DNA of 64,000 bases from Buchnera aphidicola (Aphis fabae) (GTDB lineage: Bacteria > Pseudomonadota > Gammaproteobacteria > Enterobacterales > Enterobacteriaceae). Location of the stretch: contig NZ_CP042427.1 in assembly GCF_009069125.1 (NCBI RefSeq), positions 186,001 through 250,000 of the forward strand, read 5' to 3'. A program made the position numbers and the translations under genes. Positions 30,286 through 43,121 of this stretch are shown one piece after another (position 1 is the stretch's first letter; each line of letters begins with the position of its first letter). The notes beneath the pieces were generated by a model. That model searched no databases and was not told where the DNA came from. It was given only the letters and a program-made list of their open reading frames with translations.

Positions 30286-30948
30286 TTATTTTTCTATAAT
30301 TTTTACACTATTTTTTGTTCCCATTAATATTATATCTGCACCTCTTAAAGCAAATAAACCAACAGTAACAACTCCTGGTAACAGACTAATTCTTTTTTCT
30401 ATTGAAATAGGATCATATATATGTAAATTATGTACATCTAAAATTATATTACCATTATCTGTAATAACATTTTTTCTAACTTTGGGTTGTCCTCCTAATT
30501 TAATTATTTCATTTGAAATAAATGATGAAGCTATAGGAATAATTTCAACAGGTAATGGAAAAGATCCTAATATATTTACTTTTTTTGTTTGATCTATAAT
30601 ACAAATAAATTTTTTAGCAATAGCAGCAATAATTTTTTCTTTAGTTAAGGCTGCACCTCCACCTTTAATCATCTGCATATTATTATTTATTTCATCAGCA
30701 CTATCAACATAAACTTCTAGTGAATTAAAGGTATTCAAATTTAAAATATTATTAATGCCTTGTTTTTTTAATAAAATTGTTGAAGAATTTGAACTAGATA
30801 CAACTCCAGATATTAAATGTTTTATTGTACTTAAAGCTTCAATAAAATAAGCAACAGTACTTCCTGTACCTACTCCGATAACAGTACCAGTAGAAATATA
30901 ATCCAACGCAGCCCATGCTGCTTTTTTTTTAAATTCATTTAGATTCAT
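30286..30948 (-). CDS. rpiA: Ribose-5-phosphate isomerase A
   Basis: RpiA interconverts ribose-5-phosphate and ribulose-5-phosphate in the pentose phosphate pathway. It has 220 residues (E. coli 219), with [15 protein letters not shown], the substrate loop DSADEINN, catalytic region [12 protein letters not shown] and [13 protein letters not shown] lies upstream of the ATG at 30948. Confidence 0.96.
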   Translation of the reverse strand: MNLNEFKKKAAWAALDYISTGTVIGVGTGSTVAYFIEALSTIKHLISGVVSSSNSSTILLKKQGINNILNLNTFNSLEVYVDSADEINNNMQMIKGGGAALTKEKIIAAIAKKFICIIDQTKKVNILGSFPLPVEIIPIASSFISNEIIKLGGQPKVRKNVITDNGNIILDVHNLHIYDPISIEKRISLLPGVVTVGLFALRGADIILMGTKNSVKIIEK

Positions 30949-31091
30949 AATATAAAAACCTATTTTATTTTATATAAATATTCTAAAATAAAAATAGAAA
31001 AAGTTTTAATATAAAAATAAACATAATAATACTATATAAAATTAAAATAGTTTATATTTTTATTATAAAATTATAAAACGAATACATTAGA

Positions 31092-31166
31092 TGGCTGGGG
31101 TACCTGGATTCGAACCAGGGATGCCGGTATCAAAAACCGGTGCCTTAACCACTTGGCTATACCCCA
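31092..31166 (-). tRNA. glnU: tRNA-Gln, anticodon TTG
   Basis: The minus strand matches E. coli glnU: acceptor TGGGGTA pairs with TACCCCA, the anticodon stem CCGGT/ACCGG encloses TTTTGAT with anticodon TTG, and the T arm has GGTTCGAATCC. It ends GCCA: this is the only tRNA in the window with an encoded CCA. It is the last of a Met-Leu-Gln cluster in the same order as E. coli metT-leuW-glnU. Confidence 0.95.
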
Positions 31167-31196
31167 AAATAAAAAACAGTGGGAAAATATAAAATA

Positions 31197-31278
31197 TACG
31201 GGAGGCGAGATTTGAACTCGCACACCTTTCGGCGCCAGAACCTAAATCTGGTGCGTCTACCTATTTCGCCACTCCCGC
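31197..31278 (-). tRNA. leuW: tRNA-Leu, anticodon TAG
   Basis: The minus strand matches E. coli leuW, with GCGGGAG acceptor, anticodon stem CCAGA/TCTGG enclosing TTTAGGT (anticodon TAG) and long variable arm. The 3' acceptor strand is CTCCCGT, so the first pair is G-U rather than G-C. CCA is not encoded (TAT follows the discriminator A). Confidence 0.95.
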
Positions 31279-31296
31279 ACATAAACTATGAATTAG

Positions 31297-31370
31297 TAGC
31301 TACGACGGGATTTGAACCCATGACCCCAGCGTTATGAGTGCTGTGCTCTAACCAACTGAGCTACGTAGCC
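31297..31370 (-). tRNA. metT: Elongator tRNA-Met, anticodon CAT
   Basis: The minus strand matches E. coli metT: GGCTACG acceptor, TAGCTCAGTTGGTTAGAGC D arm, anticodon CAT in loop CTCATAA, GGTTCAAATCC T arm. The 3' acceptor strand CGTAGCT makes a first pair G-U. CCA is not encoded (CTA). The elongator identity rests on the match to metT and the absence of initiator features. First gene of the three-tRNA unit. Confidence 0.94.
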
Positions 31371-31421
31371 ATACATAAAATTAATTGTTAATTTAACATT
31401 TTTGAATTAATTATTTTTTTT

Positions 31422-31450
31422 ATTCTATAATAAATAAAATAGATTATCAA
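31422..31450 (-). promoter_or_regulatory. Candidate promoter of the tRNA Met-Leu-Gln cluster
   Basis: On the minus strand TTGATA (31450-31445) and TAGAAT (31427-31422) are 17 bases apart, each with five of six consensus bases. The start would lie about 45 bases upstream of tRNA-Met. Such boxes arise by chance in AT-rich DNA, so confidence is moderate. Confidence 0.45.
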
Positions 31451-31540
31451 TATAATTATTAATTATAAAAATATTTTTTAATAAAATATTAACTTTTATT
31501 TTTTAAAAATATTTCAAAATAAATTAAATTGAAGGATGAA

Positions 31541-33250
31541 ATGAAAACTAAAATCAAGAAATATAGAAATAACTTTATTCATAATATTATTAAAGAAGAT
31601 TTAAAAAAAAATAAATATTTGTTATTACATACTCGTTTTCCTCCAGAACCAAATGGCTATCTTCATATTGGGCATGCTAAATCAATATGCTTAAATTTTG
31701 AACTTGCAAATTTATATAATGGATATTGTAACCTTCGTTTTGATGATACTAATCCCCTTAAAGAAAACATTAAATATATTAATTCAATTAAAAATGATAT
31801 TAAATGGTTAGGTTATAAATGGAATAAAAAAATTTATTATACTTCTGAATATTTTGAACAATTATATAAATATGCAAAAGAATTGATTAAAAAAGATTTG
31901 GCCTATGTAGATCAATTAACAAAAGAACAAATACGTGAATATAGGGGAACATTGGTTACTTCTGGTAAAAACAGTCCTTATAGAAATAGAAATATTGAAG
32001 AAAATTTAAAATTATTTAAAGAAATGAAAAAAGGATATTTTAATGAAGGAGAAGCTTGTTTACGTGCTAAAATTGATATGAGTTCGCCATATATTATAAT
32101 GCGAGATCCTGTGCTATATCGTATTATTTGTACAAAACATCATCAAACGAAAGATCAATGGTGTATATATCCTATGTATGATTTTGCTCATTGTATCTCT
32201 GATTCAATAGAAGGTATTACCCATTCTTTTTGTACTTTAGAATTTCAAGATAATAAACGTTTATATAATTGGATTTTAGAAAATACGAGTGTTCTCAATC
32301 GTCCTAAACAATATGAATTTGCTAGATTAAATCTAAAATATTCAATTTTATCGAAAAGAAAAATAAAAACACTTATTGAAAAAAAAATAGTAAATAGTTG
32401 GGATGATCCTAGAATACAAACTATTTCCGGATTAAGAAGAAAAGGATATACAGCATCTTCTATTCGAAAATTTTGTGAAAAAATTGGAGTAACCAAACAA
32501 AATAATTTAATAGAGTTTTCTATGTTAGAATATTGTATTAGAAATGAATTAAACGAAAAAGCTATTCGTACTATGGCTGTTTTAGAGCCAATAAAATTAT
32601 ATTTATATAATATTGACGATAAATATGAAGAAATTTTTACTGTTCCAAACCATCCTAAAAAACCAGAGTTAGGTACTCATGAAATTATTTTTACTAATAC
32701 AATATATATTGAAAAAGAAGATTTCAAAGAAGAATATGAAAAAGATTATAAAAGATTAAAACTTGGAGAAGAAATACGTTTAAGATATTCATATATAATT
32801 AAAGCAGAAAAAATTGAAAAAGATAAAAATGGAAATATTACACAAATAATATGTTTTTGTGATCTGAATACATTAGGGAAAAAATCAATTAATAAAAAAA
32901 AACCAGCAGTAATACATTGGATTTCAATTAAAAACTCGTTTTCATCAGAATTTAGATTATATGAAAAATTATTTAATACACATAATCCAGAACAAGAAAA
33001 AAACTTTTTATCTTTCTTAAATCCTAATTCAATGATTATTAAAAATGGTTTTATTGAAAAGAAAATAAGCGAAAAAATACAAAAAAAAATAAATAAGATG
33101 AAAACAAAAAATATAAATTTATTTTTTCAATTTGAAAGAGTTGGATATTTTTGCATAGATTTAATTGATTCAAAAAAAAATAAATTAATTTTTAATAGAA
33201 CTGTTAGTTTACGAGATACATGGAATAAAAAAAAAGAAAAAAATAATTAA
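31541..33250 (+). CDS. glnS: Glutaminyl-tRNA synthetase
   Basis: GlnRS charges tRNA-Gln (the tRNA-Gln gene is about 400 bases away). A TTG at 31529 would also open the frame, but it lies before the ribosome site; AAGGA (31532-31536) places the ATG at 31541 as start. It has 569 residues (E. coli about 554). Class I signatures: [27 protein letters not shown], and the KMSKS-type loop ILSKRK (Leu for Met). [20 protein letters not shown] and [14 protein letters not shown] are conserved. The C-terminal anticodon-binding barrels are AT-drifted but complete. Confidence 0.96.
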   Translation: MKTKIKKYRNNFIHNIIKEDLKKNKYLLLHTRFPPEPNGYLHIGHAKSICLNFELANLYNGYCNLRFDDTNPLKENIKYINSIKNDIKWLGYKWNKKIYYTSEYFEQLYKYAKELIKKDLAYVDQLTKEQIREYRGTLVTSGKNSPYRNRNIEENLKLFKEMKKGYFNEGEACLRAKIDMSSPYIIMRDPVLYRIICTKHHQTKDQWCIYPMYDFAHCISDSIEGITHSFCTLEFQDNKRLYNWILENTSVLNRPKQYEFARLNLKYSILSKRKIKTLIEKKIVNSWDDPRIQTISGLRRKGYTASSIRKFCEKIGVTKQNNLIEFSMLEYCIRNELNEKAIRTMAVLEPIKLYLYNIDDKYEEIFTVPNHPKKPELGTHEIIFTNTIYIEKEDFKEEYEKDYKRLKLGEEIRLRYSYIIKAEKIEKDKNGNITQIICFCDLNTLGKKSINKKKPAVIHWISIKNSFSSEFRLYEKLFNTHNPEQEKNFLSFLNPNSMIIKNGFIEKKISEKIQKKINKMKTKNINLFFQFERVGYFCIDLIDSKKNKLIFNRTVSLRDTWNKKKEKNN

Positions 33251-33329
33251 TATGTTTTTTAAAATTATACATTCAATCTAATTAACAAACTAATTTTATT
33301 TATTAATACAATTCAATTAAAGATGTTAA

Positions 33330-36345
<3,016 letters not shown>

Positions 36346-36354
36346 ATTTTTAAA

Positions 36355-36395
36355 GAGAATCAGGTATTTTTTTAAATATACCTGTTTCTCATTAC
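36355..36395 (+). terminator. Terminator hairpin after eno
   Basis: GAGAA-T-CAGGTAT (36355-36367) pairs with ATACCTG-T-TTCTC (36378-36390), a 12-bp stem with a single T/T mismatch. ATTACATTTTA follows; the T tract is weak but the stem is strong for this genome. Confidence 0.65.
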
Positions 36396-36432
36396 ATTTT
36401 ACTCTAGTAATTAATTTATGGATATTAATACA

Positions 36433-37086
36433 ATGCGTTACCCAATTAATGAAATTTTTCAAACTATACAAGGCGAAGGTTATTATACTGGTACACCATC
36501 AATTTTTATTCGATTACAAGGATGTCCAGTACATTGTAACTGGTGTGATACTAAATATACATGGATTTGTGATGATAAAGACAATGTTTCTTCAAAAGAA
36601 ATAATAAACAAAAAGCAAGTCAGCAAACAATGGAGTTTTATAACTATAGAAGAAATATTGGTAATACTAAAAAAATGGACTGCTAAACATATAGTTATTA
36701 GCGGAGGCGAACCATGTTTATATAATCTTTTATATATAACAAAAATATTAGAAACAAAGGGTTACCAATGTCAAATAGAAACTAGCGGCATAAAAAACAT
36801 TATATGCTCTTCAAATACTTGGATTACTCTTTCTCCAAAAAAAAATATGAAACCATTAAATGAATCCATAATACGTTCTAATGAAATAAAATTTCCTATT
36901 TTAAAACAAGAAGATTTATTATATGTATATGATATTTTATCAAATATAAAAGATACAAAAAAACGCATTATTTATTTACAACCTATTAGTCAAAATAAAA
37001 AAGCATTAAATATCTGTATTGATATATGTATAAAACAAAATTGGAAATTATCAGTACAATTACATAAATATATTAAAATTCAATAA
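36433..37086 (+). CDS. queE: 7-carboxy-7-deazaguanine synthase
   Basis: QueE is a radical-SAM enzyme making 7-carboxy-7-deazaguanine for queuosine in tRNA. The [4Fe-4S] motif is GCPVHCNWC, with FQTIQGEGYYTGTPSIFIR before it and ISGGEPC and QIETSG after. Homology favours the ATG at 36433 (MRYPINEIFQ); an in-frame ATG at 36418 would add five residues, and neither has a clear ribosome site. It has 217 residues (E. coli 223). It converges on queD, the preceding enzyme of the pathway, with 13 bases between the two stops. Confidence 0.93.
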   Translation: MRYPINEIFQTIQGEGYYTGTPSIFIRLQGCPVHCNWCDTKYTWICDDKDNVSSKEIINKKQVSKQWSFITIEEILVILKKWTAKHIVISGGEPCLYNLLYITKILETKGYQCQIETSGIKNIICSSNTWITLSPKKNMKPLNESIIRSNEIKFPILKQEDLLYVYDILSNIKDTKKRIIYLQPISQNKKALNICIDICIKQNWKLSVQLHKYIKIQ

Positions 37087-37099
37087 AATTTTATTATTT

Positions 37100-37465
37100 T
37101 TAAATGTCTTTATAAATACATCCAGATGTACACGTTTCTTTAATTATAACAGCATTTAATTCTAATAAATTAGGCTTTAAACGATCCCAAATCCATTTAG
37201 CTAAAATTTCGCTAGTAGGATTTTCTAATCCTGGAATATCATTAAGCAAATAATGATCTAATTGATCATAAATAGGTTGAAATAATAATTTTATATCACT
37301 ATAATCCATAATCCAACCTTTATCTTTATCAATTACCCCTTTAAGTTCTAAACGAACAAAAAAAGAATGACCATGTAATCTATTACATTTGTGTGCTTTA
37401 GGAAGATTTGGCAAATAATGTGCTGCTTCAAATTGAAAATCTTTAAATATAGTAGTATTTATCAT
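37100..37465 (-). CDS. queD: 6-carboxy-5,6,7,8-tetrahydropterin synthase
   Basis: QueD makes the carboxytetrahydropterin substrate of QueE. It has 121 residues, the E. coli length. Zinc-binding and catalytic features: [43 protein letters not shown] and ETCTSGCIY. In E. coli queD lies upstream of cysJ in this chromosomal neighbourhood. Confidence 0.95.
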   Translation of the reverse strand: MINTTIFKDFQFEAAHYLPNLPKAHKCNRLHGHSFFVRLELKGVIDKDKGWIMDYSDIKLLFQPIYDQLDHYLLNDIPGLENPTSEILAKWIWDRLKPNLLELNAVIIKETCTSGCIYKDI

Positions 37466-37502
37466 GTTGTTATATATCTTATAAAAAGAATTAATTAAAT
37501 TT

Positions 37503-38506
37503 TTAATGTTTTTTTAATTTTATGTTAGGAAATAAAGTTAATAAGTTAATTGGAGTTCCTTGAAATCTGATATCAAAATATAATTTTGCTAAGTTATTAT
37601 TTGAATATCCCATAGTAGATATTTTTTGGTTTGCATATACTTGATCATTTAATTTAACAAAAACTTTTTTATTAAATCCATATATACTTAAATAATTATT
37701 ATCATGTTTAATAATAATTAATTTTCCGTAACTTTTAAAAATATCACCAATATAAACTACTTTTCCCTTAGCAGAAGAAAAAATAGATTGTCCTTGAGTA
37801 CCTGATATTTCAATACCGTTATTGTTAATAGAATAATTATAAAAAAATTTCATATATGGATTTTTTAAAGGCCAGTACCAATGTTCAGAAACAACATTTT
37901 TTTTTGAAACAATCTCGTTTTTTTTGTTATAGTTTGGATTATAAAAAAAACATATTTCAGTTAAGAATGTATTTTTATTTAAAATATTTATAATATTTAA
38001 TTTTTGATTAAAAAAACTTGTATATAAAATATGTTTTTTATATTTATCACTATAAATAATATAATTTATTTTTTTAGTGTTAATCATTGAAATATTATCT
38101 ACTAATATTTTTTGACCGATGAATATTGTATAGGGTTTATTAAAATTATTATATTTTAATAATTGATTAAAATTATAATGAAGACGTTTTGAAATAGAAT
38201 ATAGAGTATCGTTTTTTTTAACAACATAAAATATACTAAAAGTATTATCTTTTAAAAAGCCAATATAATTTTTATTCTCAATAATAACTGAGTATTTTTT
38301 AGAATATTTTTTATTTTTTTTTAAAAATGAAAAGCATTCTTTTTTATGTTTTTTTTTAAATCATTTTTAATATAGAAAATTTTTTTACAATTTAAATAAA
38401 TATTTTCTTTTTTTTTAAATAAATTATTTGCAAATATATAATTGTTATAAAAAAATAATATAAATATTAATAAAAAAAATTTGTTTTTAAAAAAATTAAG
38501 TTGCAT
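37503..38506 (-). CDS. nlpD: NlpD-like LysM/M23 divisome activator, frameshifted
   Basis: NlpD activates the amidase AmiC during cell separation in E. coli. Three parts are visible: a signal peptide at the N terminus ([19 protein letters not shown], start 38506) in one frame; then, in another frame with no start of its own, a LysM domain ([19 protein letters not shown] to GQKILV, about 38230-38105); then an M23 LytM domain ([44 protein letters not shown]). The frames meet at nine A on the minus strand (38349-38357); one extra A would join them at about 335 residues (E. coli 379). There is no lipobox cysteine, and the M23 zinc ligands look replaced, as in E. coli NlpD, which is not a catalyst. 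rpoS, next to it in E. coli, is gone. Confidence 0.82.
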
Positions 38507-38616
38507 TAAATTACACCATTTTATTAGATACATAATAAATATTACTAAAAATATTATTTGTAAAAGAAAATGAACTTAAAATATACTTGATAAGCATCAT
38601 TTTTAATAGAATTATT

Positions 38617-39105
38617 TTAAATATTTTTTTTTTCATATTTAAATAACATTACAATAGATTGACATGCAATTCCTTCTTTTCTTCCAATACATCCTATTTG
38701 CTTTGAACTTGTTGATTTAATGCTAATATTGTTTATTTTAGTATTTAAATCAATTGCTAAATTTGACCTCATTAAAAAAATATAAGATAACATCTTAGGA
38801 GATTCAGCAATAATAGTACTATCTATGTTAGATATATAATAATTTTTTAATAAAATTTTTTTCCAAATTTTTTTTAACAAAATCCGACTATCAATGTTTT
38901 TATATTTTTCTTCTGTACTTGGGAAAAAAGTTCCAATATCTCCTAACGCAACAGCTCCTAATAATGCATCTATTAAAGAATGTATTAATACATCACCATT
39001 AGAATAAGCAATCAATCCTTGATGATTAGGAATATTTACACCTCCAATAATTAATGGTTTTGAACTTCCAAATGCATGTAAATCAAAACCATATCCAATT
39101 CTCAT
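38617..39105 (-). CDS. ispF: 2-C-methyl-D-erythritol 2,4-cyclodiphosphate synthase
   Basis: IspF forms the cyclodiphosphate in the MEP isoprenoid pathway. It has 162 residues (E. coli 159). The zinc ligands Asp8, His10 (GFDLHAF) and His42 are present. Unusually, the near-invariant AHSDGD reads AYSNGD: residue 34, a His that stabilises the transition state in E. coli, is Tyr (TAT), and residue 36 is Asn. The C-terminal [10 protein letters not shown] is conserved. ispD lies 20 bases upstream in the same operon. Confidence 0.93.
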   Translation of the reverse strand: MRIGYGFDLHAFGSSKPLIIGGVNIPNHQGLIAYSNGDVLIHSLIDALLGAVALGDIGTFFPSTEEKYKNIDSRILLKKIWKKILLKNYYISNIDSTIIAESPKMLSYIFLMRSNLAIDLNTKINNISIKSTSSKQIGCIGRKEGIACQSIVMLFKYEKKNI

Positions 39106-39125
39106 TTTATCAATACATCCTTCTT

Positions 39126-39836
39126 TTAAATATTAAATAGTTCTTTAAGATATATTTCAGCGAAAATAAGATCTTCAGGAAAAGTAATTTTAATATTTTT
39201 ATAACTACTTAAAACGATTAACGGATGATATCCACAATATTCTAAAGCTGAAGATTCATCTGTTATATTAACATCATCTTGAATAATTTTTTCTAAACAA
39301 AATCGTAGTAAATTTATTGGAAATAATTGAGGAGTTAAAGCATGCCATAATTTTTTACGAGAAATAGTATGTGATATTTTGTTAGTTTTATCGATAATAT
39401 ATTTCATCGTATCACATGTTGGTCGAGCTAAAATACCACCTATTTTACTTTTTCCAATAATAGCAATTAATTTTTCTAAATCTTTATAGCTTAAACACGG
39501 TCGAACAGCATCATGAACTATTACCCAATTTGCATTTGTTGGTACAATTAATCCTGATAAAACCGAATTAATTCTTTTATTGCCACCAATGACAGATGTA
39601 ACTCGTATATTTGATGCTATAGATAATTTATGGAAATAGTTATCTTGTTTATGTAAACTTACAATAATACGGACTATACTGGGGTGTGATAATAATGTCA
39701 TTAAAGTATATTCAAGAATAGTACGATTTTTAATTTTGATATATTGTTTTGGAATGTCTAATAACATTCTTTTACCTATTCCTGCAGCTGGAACAATAGC
39801 GATAATTTTAGATTTTAAACTATTCCGAGATATCAT
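39126..39836 (-). CDS. ispD: 2-C-methyl-D-erythritol 4-phosphate cytidylyltransferase
   Basis: IspD transfers CMP to methylerythritol phosphate, two steps before IspF. It has 236 residues, the E. coli length. Nucleotide-binding start [39 protein letters not shown], the Thr/Lys region RPTCDTMK and ALTPQLFP and [12 protein letters not shown] are all seen. It lies between ftsB and ispF as in E. coli. Confidence 0.96.
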   Translation of the reverse strand: MISRNSLKSKIIAIVPAAGIGKRMLLDIPKQYIKIKNRTILEYTLMTLLSHPSIVRIIVSLHKQDNYFHKLSIASNIRVTSVIGGNKRINSVLSGLIVPTNANWVIVHDAVRPCLSYKDLEKLIAIIGKSKIGGILARPTCDTMKYIIDKTNKISHTISRKKLWHALTPQLFPINLLRFCLEKIIQDDVNITDESSALEYCGYHPLIVLSSYKNIKITFPEDLIFAEIYLKELFNI

Positions 39837-39870
39837 TTTATACCTAATACTATGTATTTAAAATACAATT

Positions 39871-40071
39871 TTAATCTTTAATTTTATCATTTAACTCTTG
39901 AATTTCTAGTAATAATTTATTATTTTTTATTTCAAGAGCTTGATTTATTTTTTTATAAATTATAATTTTTTTATAAATTTTCATATAATCTAAAATACCA
40001 TTTTTTCCGATCCAAAGAGAATATTGTAACCAAAAAAATAATAAAAATAAAAATATTTTCAATATTCTCAT
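39871..40071 (-). CDS. ftsB: Cell division protein FtsB, C-terminally truncated
   Basis: FtsB forms the FtsQLB complex that licenses septal cell wall synthesis. The 66-residue product has the N-terminal membrane segment with the match WLQYSLWIGKNGILDYM and a coiled coil, but stops at LNDKIKD. E. coli FtsB has 103 residues, so the C-terminal third, which contains the FtsQ-binding region, is missing. The bases between this stop and ispD do not continue the protein in another frame. Position upstream of ispD confirms identity. Confidence 0.85.
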   Translation of the reverse strand: MRILKIFLFLLFFWLQYSLWIGKNGILDYMKIYKKIIIYKKINQALEIKNNKLLLEIQELNDKIKD

Positions 40072-40111
40072 ATAATTACTCTAAATAATTTTATTTTAAT
40101 ATTAAAATGAT

Positions 40112-40732
40112 TTATGAATACATAGAAAAAAATATAATGTTATTTTCATGTAATTTTTTTATTAACTTTTTAATATTTTCTTTTATAGAAATCGTACCAT
40201 CTAAATAAATATCAGGTTTGTCTGGAGCTTCATATACAGAATCTATACCAGTAAAATTTAATATTTCATTACAACGAGATTTTTTATATAATCCTTTAGA
40301 ATCACGTTCTTCACATATATTTAAAGGAGTATCAACAAAAACTTCTAAAAAATTATCTTTTCCTAGAATATTAGAAGCCATTAATCTTTGTTTCTTATAT
40401 GGAGAAATAGCCGAAACTAAAACCATAATACCTGCATCTAACATTAATTTAGCAACCTCTGAAATACGTCGAATATTTTCATTACGATCGATAGAACAAA
40501 AAGTTAAATCTGAACATAATCCAGATCTAATATTATCTCCGTCTAATACATAAGTATTAATGTTATTTTCAAATAATATTTTTTCTAACATATTAGAAAT
40601 AGTAGATTTTCCTGATCCAGAAAGTCCTGTAAACCATATAACTTTAGATTTATAATGATTTTTATTTTCTCGTTTTATACGAGTTATTTCATATTTTTGA
40701 AAAATAATATTTTTTCTAAAGTGATTGTTCAT
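40112..40732 (-). CDS. cysC: Adenylyl-sulfate kinase
   Basis: CysC phosphorylates APS to PAPS. It has 206 residues (E. coli 201). P-loop GLSGSGKST, LDGDNIRSGLCSDL, NENIRRISEVA, the active-site region SAISPYKK and KGLYKKSR, FTGIDSVYEAP are conserved. Last gene of the leftward cysJ-I-H-G-D-N-C series, 19 bases after cysN. Confidence 0.96.
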   Translation of the reverse strand: MNNHFRKNIIFQKYEITRIKRENKNHYKSKVIWFTGLSGSGKSTISNMLEKILFENNINTYVLDGDNIRSGLCSDLTFCSIDRNENIRRISEVAKLMLDAGIMVLVSAISPYKKQRLMASNILGKDNFLEVFVDTPLNICEERDSKGLYKKSRCNEILNFTGIDSVYEAPDKPDIYLDGTISIKENIKKLIKKLHENNIIFFSMYS

Positions 40733-40751
40733 TTTAATAAAAACCTATGCT

Positions 40752-42170
40752 TTACTTTTTTATATTCCAATGTGGAAAATATTTTAAAATCAAATTATAT
40801 AAATCTGATTCAAAATCTTGTGTATTATTTTTAAAAACAATATTTTTATTCTTTGAGGATTTGTTTATCATACCTGCTCCAACCGTGGTATTTTTTAAAA
40901 AATCAATAAAAATTAAATTACCTGTAAATTTATTTTTTTTATAATCATCAAATAACATAGCTTCACTAAATACTACTTTGACTCTACCAATACTATTTAA
41001 TTTTAATGCATTAGATTGATTTTCGACTAAAGTATTAACATTAATTTGAAATAAAATTTCTTTAACATAAGCACGTGTTTTTTTGCCTGATAATTTTACA
41101 TTGTATGATTTACCTATTTTTAAAGGATCATCAGACATCCATACAATATCAATGATGGCTTCTTGAGACGGTTCTAAATCAGAATCAACGTTTACAAAAA
41201 AATCTCCTCGACTAATATCTATTTCATCTTTTAAAACTATTGTAATTGCTTGTCCAACATATGCTGTTTTTAAATCTTGATTAAACGTTAAAATACGAGA
41301 AACAGATGAAGTAATATTAATAGGTAATATTTTTATCAATTGATCTACTTGAATTGTTCCAGAAAATAAAGTACCTGAATAACCACGAAAATTCGAATTT
41401 GGTCGATTTACATATTGCACTGGAAATCTCATTTCTTTTGAATAAATATTATCTTTGATTTCAATTGTTTCTAGAAGATCTAATAATGTATTACTTTTAT
41501 ACCAAGACATTAATTGACTTGAAAAAACAATATTTTCGCCTGTTAAAGCAGATATAGGAACAAAAAAAATTTTTAAATTTTTAGGAAGTTTTTGACAAAA
41601 CAAAAGAAAATTTTTTTTTATGTTTAAAAATATTTTTTCATTATAATCAACTAAATCCATTTTATTTACTGCAACTACTAAATATTTTATTCCAAGTAAA
41701 GCAGATATAAAACTATGTCGATAAGTCTGTTCTGACAACCCTTTTTTTACATCAATTAAAATAATAGATAAATCACAAGTAGAGGCGCCTGTAACCATAT
41801 TACGTGTATATTGTTCATGACCTGGTGTATCTGCTATAATAAATTTTCGTTTATCAGTTGAGAAATAACGATATGCTACATCAATTGTAATACCTTGTTC
41901 ACGTTCTGATTGTAATCCGTCAACTATAAGAGCAAGATCAATATTTTCTCCTTGTGTGCCATGACGTTTACTATCTTTTTTTAAAGAAGATAATTGATCA
42001 TCATAAATTTGCTTAGTATCATGTAATAAACGTCCAATTAATGTACTCTTTCCATCATCAACACTACCACATGTTAAAAATTTTAATAAAGTTTTTTTTT
42101 CATTTAAATATATCCAGTTTTTAAAATGATCGTAAAAATTGATATTTTTTATATTAACATTAGTATTCAT
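40752..42170 (-). CDS. cysN: Sulfate adenylyltransferase subunit 1 (GTPase)
   Basis: CysN is the EF-Tu-like GTPase that drives ATP sulfurylase CysD. It has 472 residues (E. coli 475). G motifs are intact: GSVDDGKSTLIGRLLHDT, DTPGHEQYTRNM and NKMDLVD. Beta-barrel domains II and III follow. The C-terminal KNKFTGNLIFIDFLKN retains the family match. Confidence 0.96.
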   Translation of the reverse strand: MNTNVNIKNINFYDHFKNWIYLNEKKTLLKFLTCGSVDDGKSTLIGRLLHDTKQIYDDQLSSLKKDSKRHGTQGENIDLALIVDGLQSEREQGITIDVAYRYFSTDKRKFIIADTPGHEQYTRNMVTGASTCDLSIILIDVKKGLSEQTYRHSFISALLGIKYLVVAVNKMDLVDYNEKIFLNIKKNFLLFCQKLPKNLKIFFVPISALTGENIVFSSQLMSWYKSNTLLDLLETIEIKDNIYSKEMRFPVQYVNRPNSNFRGYSGTLFSGTIQVDQLIKILPINITSSVSRILTFNQDLKTAYVGQAITIVLKDEIDISRGDFFVNVDSDLEPSQEAIIDIVWMSDDPLKIGKSYNVKLSGKKTRAYVKEILFQINVNTLVENQSNALKLNSIGRVKVVFSEAMLFDDYKKNKFTGNLIFIDFLKNTTVGAGMINKSSKNKNIVFKNNTQDFESDLYNLILKYFPHWNIKK

Positions 42171-42203
42171 GTTTTTTAAATTTAACCTATATTAAACATA
42201 TTG

Positions 42204-43112
42204 TTAAAAGTAACCTTGTCTTTTTTTAAATTCCATTGAATTTTTTTGATCATAATCAATAGATCGACCTGTTCGTTCACTAGTTTTAGTTATTAATGTT
42301 TCTTTAATAACATCTTGAAGAGTTTGAGCAGTTGATTCAATTGCACTAGTTAAAGGCCAACAACCTAATGTTCTAAATCGAACCATTTTATAATTAATTT
42401 TTTCATTTGAATTTAGTTTAATACGTTTATCATTAATTACTAAAAGAACACCATTTCTTTCTAAAACTGGACGTATAGCTGCAAAATATAGAGGAACAAT
42501 TTCAATTTGTTCTAAAAAAATATATTGCCAAATATCTAATTCAGTCCAATTTGATAATGGAAAAACACGAATATTTTCTCCTTTATTTATTTGACTGTTA
42601 TAATTCCACCATAATTCTGGACGTTGTTTTTTTGGGTCCCATTGATTAAAAGCATCACGAAATGAGTAAATTCGCTCTTTAGAACGAGATTTTTCTTCAT
42701 CTCTTCTAGCGCCACCAAAAGCAGCATCAAACTTATATTTATTTATTGCTTCTTTTAATGCTTCTGTTTTCATTATATCAGTATATTTTGAGTTATTATC
42801 TTTAAAAGGATCAAGACCTAATAACTTACCTTGCATATTATAATGTATAATAACTTCTAAGTTATCACTTTTAGCAATATGATCTCTAAAAGTATACATT
42901 TCTTTAAACTTCCAACCAGTGTCTATATGTAATAGTGGAAATGGTAAACGCCCAGGATAAAAAGATTTTTTTGCAAGATGTAACATCACAGAAGAATCTT
43001 TACCAATAGAATAAAGCATGACAGGATTTTCAAATTCTGCTATTACTTCTCTCATTATATAAATACTTTCTGATTCTAATTGACGTAGATGAGTAGTATT
43101 TTTTTTAAACAT
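42204..43112 (-). CDS. cysD: Sulfate adenylyltransferase subunit 2
   Basis: CysD adenylates sulfate to APS with CysN. It has 302 residues, the E. coli length. The PP-loop is [44 protein letters not shown] and [12 protein letters not shown] are conserved. It lies between cysG and cysN. Confidence 0.97.
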   Translation of the reverse strand: MFKKNTTHLRQLESESIYIMREVIAEFENPVMLYSIGKDSSVMLHLAKKSFYPGRLPFPLLHIDTGWKFKEMYTFRDHIAKSDNLEVIIHYNMQGKLLGLDPFKDNNSKYTDIMKTEALKEAINKYKFDAAFGGARRDEEKSRSKERIYSFRDAFNQWDPKKQRPELWWNYNSQINKGENIRVFPLSNWTELDIWQYIFLEQIEIVPLYFAAIRPVLERNGVLLVINDKRIKLNSNEKINYKMVRFRTLGCWPLTSAIESTAQTLQDVIKETLITKTSERTGRSIDYDQKNSMEFKKRQGYF

Positions 43113-43121
43113 TATATTTCC

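Noticed and set aside
38321-38533. A separate 70-residue membrane protein gene
   Set aside because: It is the signal peptide end of nlpD, cut off by the shift at nine A; the LysM domain continues in the other frame.
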